A stretch of 64,000 nt of DNA from Pohlia nutans (GCA_022496805.1 CM040104.1:6051650-6115649), one strand, 5' to 3'; shown: positions 25,121 to 36,562, counted from the first letter of the stretch. Notes: generated by a model from the letters alone, not told the origin. A program made the numbers and translations.

Positions 25121-27996
25121 ATGACCAGTCTCCTTCTTCATCTTGGCGGGGGCCTACGCCTCGAAAATGGTCCTCGTTCTTCGCTCAAGGTATTTCTGCC
25201 TTTGCACTCCTTTATTCTGGAGGTATAGAGTGGCCACTGAGCTGTTAGATGTGATTAGACACGTGATGACCTAATTACGTGCGATTAGATATCATTTTGC
25301 ATTATTAAATGTATAATCAATTCAAATGTGGATTTTTTTGAAGGTCATATACTCGACGTCGTCCAACTCCGTCGCTTACAGAAAGACACTACTAGCAGGT
25401 AGGAAAATAAAGCTGTGTGCCGTAAGAGGCAGTTTAGGAAGGGATTTTGGACGCGGACTCGGAAGAGGGCAGTCCGCCTGCAAATATGGAAGACGTCAGA
25501 ATGAACAGGACATTGCGCGAAGGAGCAGTGCAAGTGATGGGGTTAGCGAGACAGATCAGGTAGAGAGGTTAGGTTCAGTAGGGGGCGATGGTGGCATTGG
25601 GGATGGGACTGGTGACAATGGTGGGAGTGGGGATGACAGTGAAGGCGGTGGTGATGGAAACAAACCCTTAAACCCTGCCGCTGGACTGTGGTCCAGGTTT
25701 GCCTCTTTTCATCTTCCAGATAACTTTCGCTATTACGTCCCTTGACGACCGAATGTCAGGTCAAGAAGGAATTGTGTTGTCCTGGCTTTGATACTTGATA
25801 GAACTAGTTCCTCTTAATATGAACGTGATCTTTGTATCGTACTGTCAGAGAGCTCGTGGATTAAATTTCAAAGGTCTATGTGGATGCCACAGATACTCGG
25901 AGCTTCTGGATCGACATCCATTAATCGTAAAGAGTCTCACCGCAGGGCTTCTGAATGCTCTTGCTGACTTCATCTGTCAGGTATTTTACAAGGCTGCAGA
26001 AATATGAGGTGGTTTCCATTTCTTTGCGATATGCAGTGTTGATTGGAATTGGTTCATTGGAGAACTGTGGATTGTTTGGGTTCTCATACTCAAAGTTGTG
26101 ATTAGCTGGTACTAATGTTAAGGTGGAACAGGACCAACATCGATATTTGGAATTTTAATAGTCAGTTGATTTTGCCCGTTCAATACGCTAATGGTCTCAA
26201 GAAGGGAACCTTTTTCCTCCTTCCCTTCTCTGTAAGCATGATTGCGAAAGAGATAATGTGTATGAGGTCTCAGTGTCTAATGGCGAATCGTTTCTCTTTT
26301 TGTAGGTCTTGGTTGAAAAGGGAAACGTTTTCGATTTGAGGCGCCTGGTTTCCTTCGTGGCTATTGGAGTCTTCATGAGTGGACCTGGTTTGCACTACTG
26401 GTATGCATTGTACAGTCATAGACCAAAATCATCTCATCTGATTGAAGAGTGAAATTGCATGGCCTTCTTAACTAGATGCCGCCATTTGGGTCCTCGAAGT
26501 CGTGTTTTTGGCTCGTTTATCACAAGAATCGCAATTGTGTTATGGTGATGGGGTTGACTAAGACGCTTCCACCGCAATCCTCAAAATATGTGGTTGGCTA
26601 AGTCGTTCTGTTTGTGACGTGCAGGTATGGGATGCTGACGAAATTTATCAGTGTTCCAGGGATGGGCGGTGTATTCCTCCGTACTGCAGCGGATCAGGTC
26701 TAGTGGTCAAGTCAACACTTTAGAGTGGTTGTCTGAGTTGTTTCAAGAGACGTTCCTTCCTTCATCTGTTTGGGTGTAGGTTTCGATCCTCCCCTAAAAT
26801 AAAGAACAAACCGGACTCCAAGTTTTGTTGATTGGTTCTGTGTTGCTTAAGGTATGTTCTCTCAAGGGCATGCTGGTCTTGGCGCTGAGCAGAATTTCGA
26901 GTAACTGACATCGAAAGTGTTTGGCATTGCAGCTGGTATTCACTCCCCTTGGTGTTATTGGTTTCTTTGTTGTTCTTCTCAACCTTGAAGGTCGCCAAGC
27001 TGAACTTGCTGACAAACTTCAAAAGGTGACTTCCACCTTCTTTGTACTTCATTATGCTTTGCTTAACCCTTAAACGTCAAGGTAAGCCCCATGGGCTTAT
27101 TTAAAAGAGAATAATCAAGGAAAAAGTAGATTTTCTCAACCAAATCAAGCGTGGATTGGTGCGTTGGAAAGCTACTGAAAAATCGATCTAAATTCCAAAT
27201 TTGCTCCTCATTTGGGAGATTGTGGAAACATTGGCAAGCAATCAAAGTTATCAAAATGAGCAGGAGTTGAGGTTGGGGCAGGAGTTGAGGTTGGGGCAGT
27301 TGAGTTTGTTTTCTGAAAAGTGCCGCAGTGCTACAGTGCCGCAATAATGCTGGCCAGCAGAGCCGTTTTTCCAAAAAAAGCAATTTTTTTTTTTTTTTTT
27401 TCCTCCAAAAATTTAGATTCCTTTCGGGCTGCCCCGCCCAGGCCCTCTTGACGTTTAAGGGTTAAGGTTATTTCCAAGAACCCGTTACAACGTCATGACT
27501 TGTACTATGTTTACTCCGACATCTGACAATGGTAGTCACCTTGGTTGAATGACAGGATGTCGTAGAGACTGTATTGGCAAATTGGAAGGTCTGGGTTCCA
27601 TTTCAGATCGTTAACTTCGGCTTTGTTCCACCACAATTGCAGGTAATGCCCATGCCACGACATTTCCTCACTTTTTAATCTGAGTTCATTTATACTTCTT
27701 GGATGTAACTAACCTGTTTGAAAGATGACATGCAAACATGATAACTGTTACGGAGTTATTCATTGGTTCCATCTTGCCCTGTGAGCAAAACTATGAGAAA
27801 AATTACAGTTTAATAAGTGCTGGAGTCGTTCACCGCTGGAAGTGGCATGATTTACGATGTTCATAGGACTGCACTGGATGTGCAGTACATTTAACAAACT
27901 AGACCTAATTTTTGGAAAACTTGATTACAGGTCGCTGCAGCTGGAATTTTGGGAATGGTATGGAGCGTCTATATTTCTTACATAGGACACACATAG
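25121..27996 (+). CDS. Mpv17/PMP22 family membrane protein, probably plastid-targeted (8 exons, 307 aa)
   Basis: Exons 25121-25189, 25344-25696, 25893-25980, 26306-26400, 26625-26697, 26933-27025, 27556-27642 and 27931-27996 join in frame with GT-AG introns. Residues 1 to about 95 are basic and Ser/Ala/Gly-rich, like a plastid transit peptide. Residues about 98-127 form a Gly/Asp linker. From about 140 to 305 comes the Mpv17/PMP22 fold: YSELLDRHPLIVK, then ALADFICQ, GPGLHYWY (split by intron 4), TPLGVIGFFVV, and the family signature NWKVWVPFQIVNFGFVP followed by a final membrane segment. Four membrane segments are expected. The order, including the Gly-rich linker, resembles Arabidopsis chloroplast-type members such as At5g19750. 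Family members sit in inner organelle or peroxisomal membranes and act as channel-like or metabolite-homeostasis proteins; the substrate is unknown. The start was chosen because it opens the frame joining exon 2. Intron 6 contains a TTAA-type MITE. Confidence 0.9.
27067..27461. mobile_element. TTAA-flanked MITE (family L) inside intron 6
   Basis: TTAA at 27063-27066 and 27462-27465; ends CCCTTAAACGTCAAGG and TCTTGACGTTTAAGGG give a nearly perfect 14-bp inverted repeat. 395 bp. It leaves the splice sites of intron 6 (27026-27555) intact. A decayed relative begins at 56895. Confidence 0.9.
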
Positions 27997-29124
27997 AGGT
28001 ACTCGAGATGAGATCAGATTGCAGAATATTTAACACAGGGTCGTAAGGTGCTCCAAAATGTGATCACCATCGTATACCCAAGTTCTTTATACCACATTGT
28101 TTTCAGTGCAAATGCACCTCTATTCAAAGAGGAGCAAGCATGCCTTTTTCGAGTTTTTTAAATTTACATCTGTATTTGTCCGATCTAGAAGACCAATGCA
28201 GAGCCTCACGTGGTTTTTTTTGCCAATTATAAACGTCCAACTGTTAACGTAAATAATTCAATGCCCAGCTGCTTCATTTCCTCTGTTCATGGCAAGCAGA
28301 GGATCCAAGTATGCTCTTGATCATTTCCCCGACCCACCGTTCATAGTGTGTCTGCTGCTCTAAACTGGCTCGTTTGTGATGGTCTTTCTTCATCGTCTTC
28401 GTTTAAGATGTCTACAGGTTCCGAGGTTGCGTGGAATCGCGTACGAGAATGACGACCTGGCACCGGGACAGCATCGAAAAGGAAGAACGAAGGTGGATAC
28501 AGTGGGTAGAGTGCTGCTCAGGGGACACTCTGTTTGTTGGCTCTGACCATAGGGAAGAGGCATTGCAGGGACACCCATTTTCTTGGGCTAAATATCACTG
28601 TAGCAAATATATTCCGTCCATGATTCCACTGAAATGCATTCTCGTCCTTCCGGTCAGAGCTCCTCGTAGCGTAGCTGCTTGTTCTACGAAGAGAATGTAC
28701 CAGATGTGTACATTTCAGCGGATGTGGAGTCAGAAGGAGAGTTCTGGTTTTAATTTTGCACGTTGGGCCACGAAGCTGGGCAAGACAGGTTTATTTAAGT
28801 GGCGTGCCCGAAGCAGGCTCCACGTCCGAAAAGCAGGTGATCTAAACTTAGCCCTGGCCCGGGCGTTTGGCCCCGCCACGAACATACTGACTTGGCGCTT
28901 ACCATATTCACGGACCGTCGGTAAAATATACACTAAACTAATACTACTAGCTGGTCCAGGATTCGAATTCCAATCCGACGTTGCTCACAGCTTCCAGCTT
29001 GCAGAATCATTCGACTGTCGGACAGCTTTTGTTCCCTCGAAGCTCGCATGCTTGTCCTCCTAGGATGCTTCTGGCCGACTTCTCTTGGCCGACTTTGTGC
29101 AGAATTGCAGCAGTAGTTGCGGTA
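27997..29124 (+). other. Intergenic region: 3' UTR of the Mpv17-like gene, then leader of the next gene
   Basis: GC content from about 28380 to 29060 resembles the flanking exons, and an open frame from an ATG at 28446 runs to 29063 (about 205 codons). It matches no family I know, has Cys and Arg scattered as in chance frames, and lies where the promoter and leader of the following gene should be. I treat it as non-coding, though a leader exon is possible. Confidence 0.35.
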
Positions 29125-30626
29125 ATGGATTCGTCAGGAGCTGATGAGGAGCGGAGGAAACCGATTATAAATGCACAGGGTGCTGTGACAGACGGAGAAC
29201 TAGAAGAAGCTGGGAGCCAGGAAGCTGTAGAGACTACAGATGCAGGCGAGAGGGAGCGCTTGTTAGCGGACGGTGAAGGCGTAGCCACACAGAACCCAAC
29301 TGGCGTTCAACAGGTGAGACCTTGTAAAAAACACAAGTGACGGTTTTGGCTAGTTTTGTTCGATGATAGTCATGCTTGATTTTTACAACAAAACTGGTAC
29401 TCCAGCTCTTGGTGTATTATAAACTGGCGTTTGCAAACCAAGTTTCTCAAATGCTGGAGAGGTTATGTTGAGGCAATCAACATATGTAACCTGTGCATAA
29501 TTTCTTTTTAAAAATACTATATATCTCTTCATGCTTGTCCGACTAACTTGCCTGCGTGGTCCTGGCAACAGCGAGGTGCAGAGGAGCTACAGGGGAACGC
29601 GTCGGTTGCAGAAGAGCGACTGAACAACTTGCGAATCGCAGACAAGTCTGTGTTTGAAGAAACAGAGGAAGAGCTTAAGAAGCATGATGAGAGGGAGCGC
29701 CTGCTAGCGGAAACGTACCGTGATAAGGAGAAAAAGCGTAAGGAGGTAGCTCAGACCAAGCGTGAGCGTGACGGTAATACTACATATAAGCCAGTAGAGA
29801 GTGATCTGGACACCAATGATGACGGATCTTGCTACATAGAAATCAAGAACTTGGTGTTGATAGAGAATAGCGTGATCCATAAGAAGGCATTGGAGGAGTG
29901 GGACAGAAAGGAAAAATTGTTCACGTCTAGGGTGGAACGGAAGACTAACAAGGTGGGGAACCTGAAGAACGAGGTGTATCAGTTAATAGGGTTCTTCAGT
30001 GTGTTTCAAGGTGTGGTCCTGACAGCTGTGTCGCAGTCAAACTTGCTCCACTGCAACAATCTGTGGAGCCCTGTTCTCTTGTCGTTGTTGGCAAGTATTG
30101 TTACCTTAGCTGCGTTGGCACAGAAGTTGAAGCAAATTTCGTCCTTAGAGGAGACCATCTATTCGGAGGAGCAAGCCTTGAAGGTCTGTATCGTCATCGC
30201 TTTGAATTCTCTGCATGCTGCTAAGTTAATGCCTGCTCATAGACTAGTGAATTGAAGTCATTTTTTAGTTTTAGTAAAATTGCTACCCTCGCAAGTTTTT
30301 CCATGAAGAATCAATGCCTGCTTGAATTATTGGGCATCTATTTATTATTGATGGTGTACAGTCTATACTGATGTTGATTTCCGTGGGTGTGCAATTAGGA
30401 CGTGGTACACAGAGGCCAAGAACTTAGACGAGAGGGCAAAGATTTTGTATTTGCCAAATTTTCAGAGGTCAAGAAGAAAGGATCGAAGAAGGGGTACTCT
30501 GCGTGGTATGCTGTTGGAGTTCTCAGTTTTCTTGCAGTATTTACAGCAGCCTTTCCTCTTTCGTTTTGGAGAATTTTGTGTCATCCAGGACTTAATCCAT
30601 ACGGAGGTGCGCCCCCACCTGCTTGA
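29125..30626 (+). CDS. Coiled-coil protein with about three membrane segments (3 exons, 342 aa)
   Basis: Exons 29125-29313, 29572-30183 and 30399-30626 join in frame with GT-AG introns of 258 and 215 bp. Residues 1-63 are acidic; 64-190 are highly charged and probably coiled coil (EERLNNLRIADKSVFEE, then Glu/Lys-rich heptads). Hydrophobic segments follow at about 198-216 (YQLIGFFSVFQGVVLTAV), 228-247 (WSPVLLSLLASIVTLAAL) and 302-325 (WYAVGVLSFLAVFTAAF). A further charged helix lies between the second and third, and the C-terminus is Pro-rich (GGAPPPA). I know this layout only as an uncharacterised plant type that I associate with bryophytes and lycophytes; no function is assigned. The ATG at 29125 has a good context (G at -3 and +4). 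An in-frame ATG at 29065 would add 20 mostly hydrophobic residues. The motif RERLLA occurs in both exons 1 and 2. No named domain is recognisable. Confidence 0.75.
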
Positions 30627-30649
30627 TTGAACAACGTTCTCCTATTGTG

Positions 30650-31111
30650 GTGAGTCCACCTCACCCTCTTAGGGTCAGTTTACATTTGTCCGCACAGTCC
30701 TTGAGGAGAAGAAATATCAACCGTGTCCTTAAAGGGTTCACTTTGTCTGGACGACCAATGAGAGAATCTTGACAATGGATGATAAAATGACACGGATGCT
30801 TGTATGGCAACACTTTTTGTGAGTAGTCGTGTCTCATTTTGTGGAGTGCTCCAAGTATAATTAGCCCGCAAAATAGTCAAATGGACAAGACCAATTATTC
30901 CAACTCAGCCCATTTAATTTGAAATGATTTGCCTTTGCTTGTCCTCAAGACTTGTCCAGGGAGGAGTAAACTGGCTCTTAATCCTTTATGTGACGATGAA
31001 TAACTTTGGGGCATTTAAATGTACAATTGTTGAACTAAGCTTCGCTTTACTCATTGCTTTACTTTTGGAGAGGAGACTTCCATGCATTAATTCTAGTTAG
31101 TGTTTCAACAG
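30650..31111 (+). other. Putative intron between the coiled-coil gene and the 118-aa ORF
   Basis: A strong donor, GTG|GTGAGT, begins 23 bases after the TGA of the upstream ORF, and TTTCAACAG|G at 31111/31112 is a good acceptor 46 bases before the next ATG. Splicing them would give one mature RNA carrying both ORFs. The interval contains a Harbinger-like MITE (30672-30977). Alternatively the region is the promoter of a separate gene whose first exon I cannot see. Confidence 0.45.
30672..30977. mobile_element. PIF/Harbinger-like MITE in the inter-ORF interval
   Basis: The inverted ends share CAGTTTAC (GGGTCAGTTTAC on the left, GAGCCAGTTTAC complement on the right), and TTA is duplicated at 30669-30671 and 30978-30980. 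The sub-terminal GGACAAG / CTTGAGGA words are also mirrored. 306 bp. Confidence 0.65.
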
Positions 31112-31157
31112 GTGGTCACCTCAATTCCGGGGAACCCAAAAAAGGCGACGTGCAGCA

Positions 31158-31514
31158 ATGGCTAAGATTACATTGAAGAACACCTTGAGCAAGGATGTCA
31201 AGATTAGAGAGGGCAATGCGGGAATCACCAGGGAGTTGATCACTCTAAAGCCTGGAAAATCATTTGTCATACACAATGATCCAAATGCCACGTATCGCGA
31301 ATACATTATCATCACACTCCCTGACAACACTAAACTCCGAGTGTTGTCTTCTGATGATTTTGCTGAGTTCAAGGAAATCAACATATTTGAGGAAGGTGGC
31401 CAGTTTGATTGGATGGGCACTGTTTCAAGGATGCCGGTCCCAGCAGTGGATCCGAAGACCTCTGAGCCTGGACCATTCAAGCGATTGCTCCATAGAATTG
31501 GTATTAGGCTGTAA
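31158..31514 (+). CDS. Small soluble protein of unknown function (118 aa)
   Basis: A single open frame from ATG to TAA. The first ~85 residues alternate hydrophobic and polar positions and look beta-rich (MAKITLKNTL, ITLKPGKSFVI, NATYREYIIITL, LRVLSSDDFAEFKEINIFEE). The C-terminal 30 residues are Pro- and Arg-rich (PGPFKRLLHRIGIRL). No signal peptide or membrane segment. It resembles a plant family of unknown function (possibly DUF7748, from memory and unverified). Codon use and GC content match the neighbouring gene. Reading back from the ATG, the frame stays open to the likely acceptor at 31112. Across the putative intron it continues the frame of the upstream ORF after its TGA, so the product could also arise from the same transcript. 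Confidence 0.65.
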   Translation: MAKITLKNTLSKDVKIREGNAGITRELITLKPGKSFVIHNDPNATYREYIIITLPDNTKLRVLSSDDFAEFKEINIFEEGGQFDWMGTVSRMPVPAVDPKTSEPGPFKRLLHRIGIRL

Positions 31515-31565
31515 TTCAGGGCTCTGAATATATGCTCATCTTGTTGGCTTGTTGTGTGGCATTAA

Positions 31566-31746
31566 GGGCAGGCTTCCATGTGAGGATTGGGCCGGGTGAA
31601 AGTTGCTAGAAGACAAGAATCCAAGTCTCAAGAACCACCGGTGTCTGCAAGAATGGAAATTGAACTCTTGGGTTTCACCCATTTTGGTATGGCATTGGTA
31701 GCTCCCAGCTTTCTAGGACCCTCCACCGATACATGGAAGGAGGCCC
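31566..31746. mobile_element. PIF/Harbinger-like MITE, GGGCNGNCTTCCATG family
   Basis: Ends GGGCAGGCTTCCATG and CATGGAAGGAGGCCC, with TAA at 31563-31565 and 31747-31749. It lies just 3' of the 118-aa ORF, probably in or beyond its 3' UTR. Relatives are at 32312 and 40137. Confidence 0.75.
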
Positions 31747-31748
31747 TA

Positions 31749-31905
31749 ATAACATAGTATAATATAGTATAATATAAGTACTATATGGGAGTAGAATCAT
31801 GCTTCATAAATTCAAGTTCAAAAAATGCATTAATAACGTAGTATAACATAAATGTTGTATAGGAATAGAAGAATGTTTAATAAAATTCAGGTTCAAATAG
31901 TCGGC
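31749..31905 (+). repeat. Two-copy tandem repeat, about 83-bp unit
   Basis: TAATAACRTAGTATAAYAT through TTCARGTTCAAA occurs twice in direct orientation with moderate divergence. Confidence 0.6.
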
Positions 31906-32311
31906 CAATATATGCTGTCATGTAGGTACTTTTGAGCAAAAGTGCCTTTGGTTGTTGGCCTCTAGTACGAAAGTCAAAAGGTCAAATTTTTGCTCTTCAC
32001 CAATCAAATTGCTTAGAATCCTTTTCCTTGGCAAGTGGGCATAGTGTGAAGTGGTCCTAAAATTGCATTATGGACAACACTAAGTACACTGAATAGGGGT
32101 TTTAAGGGGACCAAAAAATTAAAGGGACTTATCTTGTAAAAATTACCTTGTGTAGAAGATATTTAATTGTAATGGCTTCTATGGTAGAAGATATTCAATT
32201 GAGTGTACACAAGTAACGGCTTGATTTGTGTTTGAATATCTTCTACTTTACATTAGTTTGACATATAGATGGTGTTTTCTTTAACATAAAATTATCATGA
32301 ATTGCATCTTA

Positions 32312-32512
32312 GGGCGGACTTCCATGTGAGTGGGTGGTGGGTGGAAGGCACTAGAAGACAAGAATTGAGGTCTCAAGAACCACCGATGCTCCACCCATTT
32401 CGGTACAAAGGAAATTTATACTCTACAATCCTCCTGTTTCCACCCATATCGGTGGAGCTTCCTCCTTTGGAGGACCGACCACCCACTGCCCCCCTTGCAT
32501 GGAAGTCAGCCC
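32312..32512. mobile_element. PIF/Harbinger-like MITE, GGGCNGNCTTCCATG family
   Basis: Ends GGGCGGACTTCCATG and CATGGAAGTCAGCCC, with TTA at 32309-32311 and 32513-32515. The motif CAAGAACCACCG is shared with 31566-31746. 201 bp. The 87-codon open frame across it is not a gene. Confidence 0.75.
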
Positions 32513-33097
32513 TTAGAAGCTCCAAGTTCCAGCCTCTTGTAGAAGCCCTTGATAGGTTCCTATGATGGCAATTGTTGAGAGCACTTACATGACTAGAATG
32601 ACAACGGGGAGGAGTGACACAATTGCCTTAAAACTTGAATATGACATTATGGTTTTGATATTGTAGCAATAACATTTTCATTTGTCTTGAGGACTTGTAT
32701 GGTGCTTTGGATCTAGAATGTGAGCGTGTTCTCTTGAAGTTCAAATTGTTAACATAGCCTCAATTGTTTCTATCATAACATTCTTGCCATTCTGAACTAC
32801 TTTTACTTGGCAATAGTAACATCTGCCTTCCCATCTTCTTTGGAGTTGCCAAGACCATAGGTATGAACTATACTCGATGGGATGCAGTCCACTGTAGGGT
32901 TCCTAAAGTTCCTCCTTAAGAATCTTATGATCAAGGTGGCAACCAAATATGATTATATCTCATAATTATGTCTTCTTTTGACATCCTTGTTTGAATATGA
33001 TTAAGGATGATTGAACAAGATTCAATTACATGAAATTATGTCTCGTGCAAATACATTTTTATTATGAGAAACAACCCTTGTTACTTTTGTAACTTAG

Positions 33098-33906
33098 CCC
33101 CTAAAGGTCCCTAGCTTTTTTGGGCTTAAAATCATCATTGCTTTTGATGTGTTATAGGTCTAAATGTAAGTGAGGTATAGAAATCTCAACCGTACAATCT
33201 TGTAACATACATGTTGTAGATCATGTGGATCAATTTTGGGGTCATTTGACCATATAGATTGCAAGATCATAGTGTTTTAGTGCTAAAAAAGGATGCTGAA
33301 ATTTTCCTAGCAACACAGTTAGAGGTGAAATTCGTTTTCAAAATTACTCAAATGAAAATAATTTCAACTATAAAGTAGTTCAAAATCATCACATAAACAC
33401 ATTGGTACCAAAAAAGCCTCATAATTTTTTTTTAATGTGCCCTTAAATGGCCTTGCAATGTCAAAAAATAGCCCAAAAAGTGACCCATTTGAACCAAAAA
33501 GTAAAAAGTGTCCAAACTAGACTCGTGCACTAAAATGACTCCCAAACATTCAGAACAACATGGATTGACATGAAAATTTTACCATGATAACTAGACTTCA
33601 AGGGGAATTCAACCCAACAAGTTTTATTGAAAACGGACTTGGGATGAAGGAGATATAAGCCCCCGAAGTTGCTGCCATCAAAATTCACAGAATTGTCCAA
33701 AAAAGAGATACCTACTTTCAAATGATCACCAAAAATTCAGTTCATCTTGGATTAATTTGAAATTTTTACCACACATTTCATACATCATGCGGGGAGGTTT
33801 TGAAAAATTTCATCAAAATCGGACACGTATTGCAAAAGTTACAGCTCTTCAAAGGTGAATGTACCTCCAAAAACGTCCAAAATATGGACGTCGGGACGGT
33901 TAGGGG
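33098..33906. mobile_element. Family C MITE with TTAG instead of TTAA
   Basis: Ends CCCCTAAAGGTCCC and CGGTTAGGGG. The flanking four bases are TTAG on both sides (33094-33097 and 33907-33910). Internal sequence closely matches 22211-23013. Confidence 0.85.
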
Positions 33907-34005
33907 TTAGTATGTTATTTTTTGTAACAAGGCTCTATTTTCGTATTACCTAGTCTATAATCTCAATAAAGCCTTGTATTCTCTAAGTGACATGCAACCA
34001 TTTAA

Positions 34006-34808
34006 CCCTTTAGTGCCTAGGGTACTGTAGCAGACAGCTCTGGATTTCAGTGGGTTTTTCCACTGTGGTTGAGACTACCAAAAATAGAATGGGTTAAATT
34101 AGAAAGTAACCGTATAATTCTATTCTCAACTCGAGAGCACACATTTTATTAAAATTTGAGAATCATCCGATGGTGGGATCGGAAGATTATAGTATGTATT
34201 TGAACTGTATAATGCACGCTCAAAAACGAGATTTTGGGGGGTGTGTGACTTCAAAGTTAAATAAAATTTGAGGTAAATTTTCAAAAATAAAAGCAAAGAA
34301 GTTTAGCTATGCCCTATGTCAACACCTCTCTGTTGCAATCTTTCATATCAAAAATAGACTCACACATAATTATTGTGAGATTTATAAGTGAAAGTGACTT
34401 GTCCATGTACGGTTTAGGACAAAATTTTATACGTTGAAAATTGACAGGAGTGGGTACATTAGTCAAGATCGGATTACACACACTAATGGAAGATGAAGAA
34501 GAGAACACGATCCAAAAAAATAAAACAAGATAACAAACTTCCAAACACAAGAAATACTACACAATACATATGTTGTATTTGTAAGTATTTACTGTATTTT
34601 CAAGTATTTGCAGTATTTTTGCGTTCTGTTGATAGGTATTTTGATAGTTGTACAATTCCAAATTGAAATTTTCTTTTTCTGGAAGGTGCATAATGTATGT
34701 GCGCAAATCTGAACTTCAAAACTGAAGTTCCAATTCTTCACGGATTCTCTGCTATTTGCATTTCGGACGCTGTAGTGACCATAATGTGGTTTGCTAGGCA
34801 CTAAAGGG
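34006..34808. mobile_element. TTAA-flanked MITE, family F
   Basis: TTAA at 34002-34005 and 34809-34812; ends CCCTTTAGTGCCTAG / CTAGGCACTAAAGGG. 803 bp in the same orientation as 17123-17924, differing by only scattered substitutions on reading the two side by side. Confidence 0.88.
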
Positions 34809-34861
34809 TTAAGAAGATGATTGAGGTTATGATCCATAACTACACCACTATAAGGAAAATA

Positions 34862-35137
34862 CATTAGGAATTTAGGACCCCACGGATTTTAAACAATTTT
34901 CGTGTGACATCCGATATTTCATAGGTTCGTACATTTTTCGCACGGATTCTGTACAGATTTTAAGCTAATTCCGCACGGATTCTGCACTTTGTTAAATAAC
35001 AAAAAGAGTGAATGTAGAATCCGTGCGGATTTAGTGAAGAATCAGTGCGAAATCCGTATGAAAAATGCATACACCTATGAAATATCAGATATCACACAGA
35101 CATCGTTAAAAATCAGTGAGGTCCAAAATTCCTGATG
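34862..35137. mobile_element. TA-flanked foldback MITE
   Basis: The entire 276 bp folds back: ends CATTAGGAATTTAGGACC / GGTCCAAAATTCCTGATG, with repeated GCACGGATTCTG words inside and TA on both sides. A transcript would form a long hairpin. From 35140 to 36558 I see no gene or defined repeat. Confidence 0.7.
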
Positions 35138-36562
35138 TACATATATTATAGTCTCCTAATAATAAAAGTTTAAGAGATTTTTTCACTATAGAATTACCTA
35201 AGACCATAGTTTCCTCATTGAGATCATACAAGATATAACCAAAAACCCAAGCATTGTTGGTAAAAAGGCACACCCTTCACTGTTCTATATGTAAGATAAG
35301 AAATCCATTCTTGTTGAATGAAAAATAAATCATCCATTTGCAATGTAAGTGCCATCCAAAAACATGACTTGTCAAAAATGAAATATTCAAATAATCCATT
35401 ACTGTTGAAGATACTTTTACGAAATACCTTGTAGATGCAATATTTATACTCCAAAATAGTTAAGGCTCATTCTTGCTATATCCAAAATTCTAAATCATGC
35501 ATATTTTAGTGCATTAGAACCCTCTCAAAAATGGAGTGTAAAATCCTTAAAAATCCATTCTAATGAACAAAACTTCTCAAAGTATAAATCTAGTATAAAT
35601 CTAGTGAATTCATTTATGTGGCTTTCAAATGCTTTAGAATTGAATTAAAATAGAAGATATTAATTCCATTACTTAAAATATTTTAACAGAAATATGAATT
35701 TGATTTTTGAAAGATGTATGGAATTGTAGAGATCTTTCAATATAAGAGCGAAATCTATAGATATCAAAATTATCTCACAATATGTTATTTCAAAGTGAGA
35801 AATTGTAAACCACTATAAGTGACAATAGACAATTCCATTTCCATTCAAAGATCAATATCCAGAAACATATAGTCAAATAATACTTACACCATTTGCTAAT
35901 AAGTTCAATTGAGTATATAAATAGATGAGTTATTGTTGATAGTAGGGATCCATATAGGAGACGACCATGTCTTTAATGATTTCACAAGTGAATCTCAAAG
36001 CTGTTTTGGTGCAAAAATCTTTTAAAACAACCATTTTAATTAATTTTTTATGACAAAATGCATGGATTCAATTATATGGATGTAATTTAGGTAGTAAAAT
36101 ACCCAAATCTTGTTTACACTTCAACAACAAAAAGTCAAATTTCCCTTTAGTTTATAACACATTTAAAACAAAGGTTAGAATCTAGATGTACCTAAAATCA
36201 TTGTAGATTTTACATTTAGTACATATGTCACAAACTGGTATGAAATTCAAATTGGCATTGTTGTCACACATACATTGCAAAAATCCTCACTTGATTGAGA
36301 CACCCACAACCCTCAAAATATTTATAAATACAATAAAATTTCAACAAATATTTGCAAATATAACAAATACAACAATCTATACATTGTAGCATTTATCATG
36401 GGGATGAGATTATTTTACCATTTTGGGGGGATTTCTTTATCTTTTAGTGATACACTATCTGTCTAAGTAAATGTATTTTTGTAAATCTTGGGAACGTTGC
36501 ATGGACACTCAAATTTCATGAGACACCTAAACTTTTGACTAGATAAGGTAAACATACCTTAA

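Noticed and set aside
28446..29063. About 205-codon open frame upstream of the coiled-coil gene
   Set aside because: No recognisable domain, irregular composition, and a position expected for promoter and leader. Kept only as a possible leader region.
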